From the NCBI GenBank assembly GCA_017652545.1, contig JAGCAV010000128.1, forward strand, positions 1 through 7,572: a stretch of 7,572 bases of DNA. The letters run 5' to 3'. A model generated the notes under the pieces. The model was not told the origin of the DNA, did no database searches, and worked only from the letters and a program-made list of their open reading frames with translations. A program made the position numbers and the translations under genes. The DNA is from Lachnospiraceae bacterium (GTDB lineage: Bacteria; Bacillota_A; Clostridia; Lachnospirales; Lachnospiraceae). This document shows positions 6,088 to 7,572 of this stretch, piece by piece (the stretch's first letter is position 1; each line of letters starts with the position of its first letter).

Positions 6088-6138
6088 ATATAGAACAATA
6101 TGGTTTACAGAACATAAAGCAGAAAAAGAGATAATGTG

Positions 6139-7572
6139 ATGAATACGAATAATTACAATGAGAAGGACGCGATCCTTCATCAACGAAAAGAGATAAAGGA
6201 AAAGAGCCATCAGGTCCTGCGCAGTCACTTCTTTGTCCTGGTTTTCCTGATGATCGTTCTGTCGCTGATCGGACTTGAGTTTCAGTTCTCACTGACCGGA
6301 TGGGAAAAAAGGACAGGTATCACAGGCGGGAAGGAAAGCACGGAAAACGTGAGCGGGGAAACACAGGAAGAGTCCGATCCGGGCAACATGCTTTCCGAGG
6401 ATGATCTGCTCACATCAGATGATGTTTTCTGGGCGATCGTCGAGGGCAATCTGGATGAAGGAGCTTCCAGAGCGGACAGGCTGCTGCAGTTCATGAAAGA
6501 CAGGACCGACGGGTCCGGTGCCCTCGGAAGATCAAACGGCGTATTGGCTCAGATCGTCAATGCCGTCGGGTCGGGTCGGCTGTTCGCAAAGACGGCACAG
6601 GCTCTTCGGACGATCACAAGGTCAGACAGCCTGGCAGCCATGCTCTTTGTGATCGTTTCCTTCCTGTGGTATGCCCTGGTCTTTGTTTTCCTCAAAAATG
6701 TTTATTCTGCTGCCGTCCGCAGGGTCTTTCTGGAAGCAAGGCTGTACAGCCATGTATCATCCATGGACATTACGTTCTTTCCCTCGGTCAGAAAATGGAG
6801 GAGCGCTTCATTGGCAATGCTGATCGCGTACGCGTATCGGGCACTTTGGAGCCTCACGATCGTGGGCGGCATCATCAAGCGGTATTCCTACTGGGCTGTG
6901 CCCTATATCGTGGCGGAAAACCCGGGAATCTCCGGCAATCAGGCGGTCAGTCTTTCCAGAAAAATGATGAACGGGCATAAGCTGGAGCTCCTAAAATTTG
7001 AAATTACATTTATCGCATGGTACCTGCTGGCATTTGTCACGGTCGGAATATCGGATCTTGTCTATGGGGCAGGATACCGGATGGCATGCTTCACCGAATT
7101 CTATGCCAGGGTCCGTGAAAAAGCCATACAGAACGAACTGGAGGGAACGGAACTGCTGAACGATCCGTATCTGTTCGAGAAGGCGGACCGGATCCTCCTG
7201 TATGAGACCTATTTTGATGTTGTAGATGAGATCACCGATATCCATGAGAACAAGGCGGAACTGACGGGATGGCGGAAGAAAGTGGCTGACTGGACAGGCT
7301 TGTGGATCGGAACGACCGGAAGGAAAAGGGCGTATGATACCTACGAAGGACGCCGGTTTGCGATCGAAGGATATAAACGATGCATGGAAGGCTCGGCATA
7401 TCCCCTGTGGCTGAATCCGCTCTGGACGAAAAAAACGATTGACAAACATGGACAGGTCACCTACCTCCGCAGTTATACGATATGGAAAATGCTCCTGCTG
7501 TTTATTTTCCTGTGCTTCATCTGCTGGAGATGGGAAGTGGCACTGCACTTTATTCAGACCGGGCAAATGGTC
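6139..7572 (+). CDS. DUF975-family integral membrane protein, large form, 3' end outside window
   Basis: The frame is open from ATG 6139 through the last base: 478 residues and no stop codon. The function of the family is unknown. The cytoplasmic N-terminus is basic. Membrane helix 1 lies at about 30-50. An acidic then amphipathic stretch of about 115 residues, probably outside the cell, covers about 51-164. Helix 2 lies at about 165-186 and a third hydrophobic region at about 222-246. The DUF975 hallmark follows at 251-281: W-A-V-P-Y-I-V-A-E-N-P-G-I-S, then A-V-S-L-S-R-K-M-M-N-G-H-K. A helix at about 287-308 leads to a charged, tyrosine-rich soluble region (about 315-447) and a further helix at about 449-467. 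Typical DUF975 proteins, as I recall, are 200-300 residues, so both the first loop and the C-terminal part are extra. The ribosome site is weak (AGAG about 9 bases before ATG). A GTG codon directly precedes the ATG in frame and could also serve as start. Confidence 0.8.
   Translation, partial: MNTNNYNEKDAILHQRKEIKEKSHQVLRSHFFVLVFLMIVLSLIGLEFQFSLTGWEKRTGITGGKESTENVSGETQEESDPGNMLSEDDLLTSDDVFWAIVEGNLDEGASRADRLLQFMKDRTDGSGALGRSNGVLAQIVNAVGSGRLFAKTAQALRTITRSDSLAAMLFVIVSFLWYALVFVFLKNVYSAAVRRVFLEARLYSHVSSMDITFFPSVRKWRSASLAMLIAYAYRALWSLTIVGGIIKRYSYWAVPYIVAENPGISGNQAVSLSRKMMNGHKLELLKFEITFIAWYLLAFVTVGISDLVYGAGYRMACFTEFYARVREKAIQNELEGTELLNDPYLFEKADRILLYETYFDVVDEITDIHENKAELTGWRKKVADWTGLWIGTTGRKRAYDTYEGRRFAIEGYKRCMEGSAYPLWLNPLWTKKTIDKHGQVTYLRSYTIWKMLLLFIFLCFICWRWEVALHFIQTGQMV

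Noticed and set aside
6666..7566. Reading frames on both strands inside the DUF975 gene
   Set aside because: The frame from 6139 runs uninterrupted through the whole stretch with membrane helices and the DUF975 signature. The alternatives have no family features.

Overview
The window looks like ordinary chromosome from a Gram-positive, mid-GC member of the Clostridia, most likely a Lachnospiraceae-type gut or rumen bacterium. The supporting signs are AGGAGG-type ribosome binding sites, sigma-A promoters close to consensus, a tmRNA tag ending in the clostridial-style AEDNFALAA, a secG-smpB-ssrA arrangement, a secreted protein with Ig-like repeats and an FN3 domain, and a DUF975 membrane protein. 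These are judgements from motif and family recognition, not from a database search.

Layout: bases 1-1077 are read leftwards. They hold secG (SecYEG translocon), an intrinsic terminator, smpB, and then ssrA (tmRNA) under its own strong promoter. The window cuts ssrA shortly after the tag stop codon. smpB and ssrA together form the trans-translation ribosome-rescue system. The RNase R gene that often sits between secG and smpB is absent here.

Bases 1119-2950 are read rightwards. A divergent extended -10 promoter precedes a secreted basic protein (signal peptide, Ser/Gly linker, two Ig-like repeats, FN3). It is followed 40 bases later by an OmpR/PhoB-type response regulator with no histidine kinase gene in view.

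Bases 2964-4809 are read leftwards. They form a two-gene unit: a PHP-family histidinol-phosphatase, then a SpoU/TrmH-family RNA 2'-O-methyltransferase. The unit ends in a terminator whose hairpin contains the last codons and the stop codon.

Bases 4783-7572 are read rightwards. They hold an RlmI-type rRNA methyltransferase, then an unusually long DUF975-family membrane protein that runs off the window end. The phosphatase and RlmI units diverge from a compact promoter region in which the two -10 elements overlap.

No gap exceeds 300 bases. I see no CRISPR array, insertion sequence, phage gene, tRNA or rRNA. The most unusual items are the enlarged DUF975 protein, the surface-protein/orphan-regulator pair and the overlapping divergent promoters. 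I see no clear evidence of a wholly new multi-gene system.
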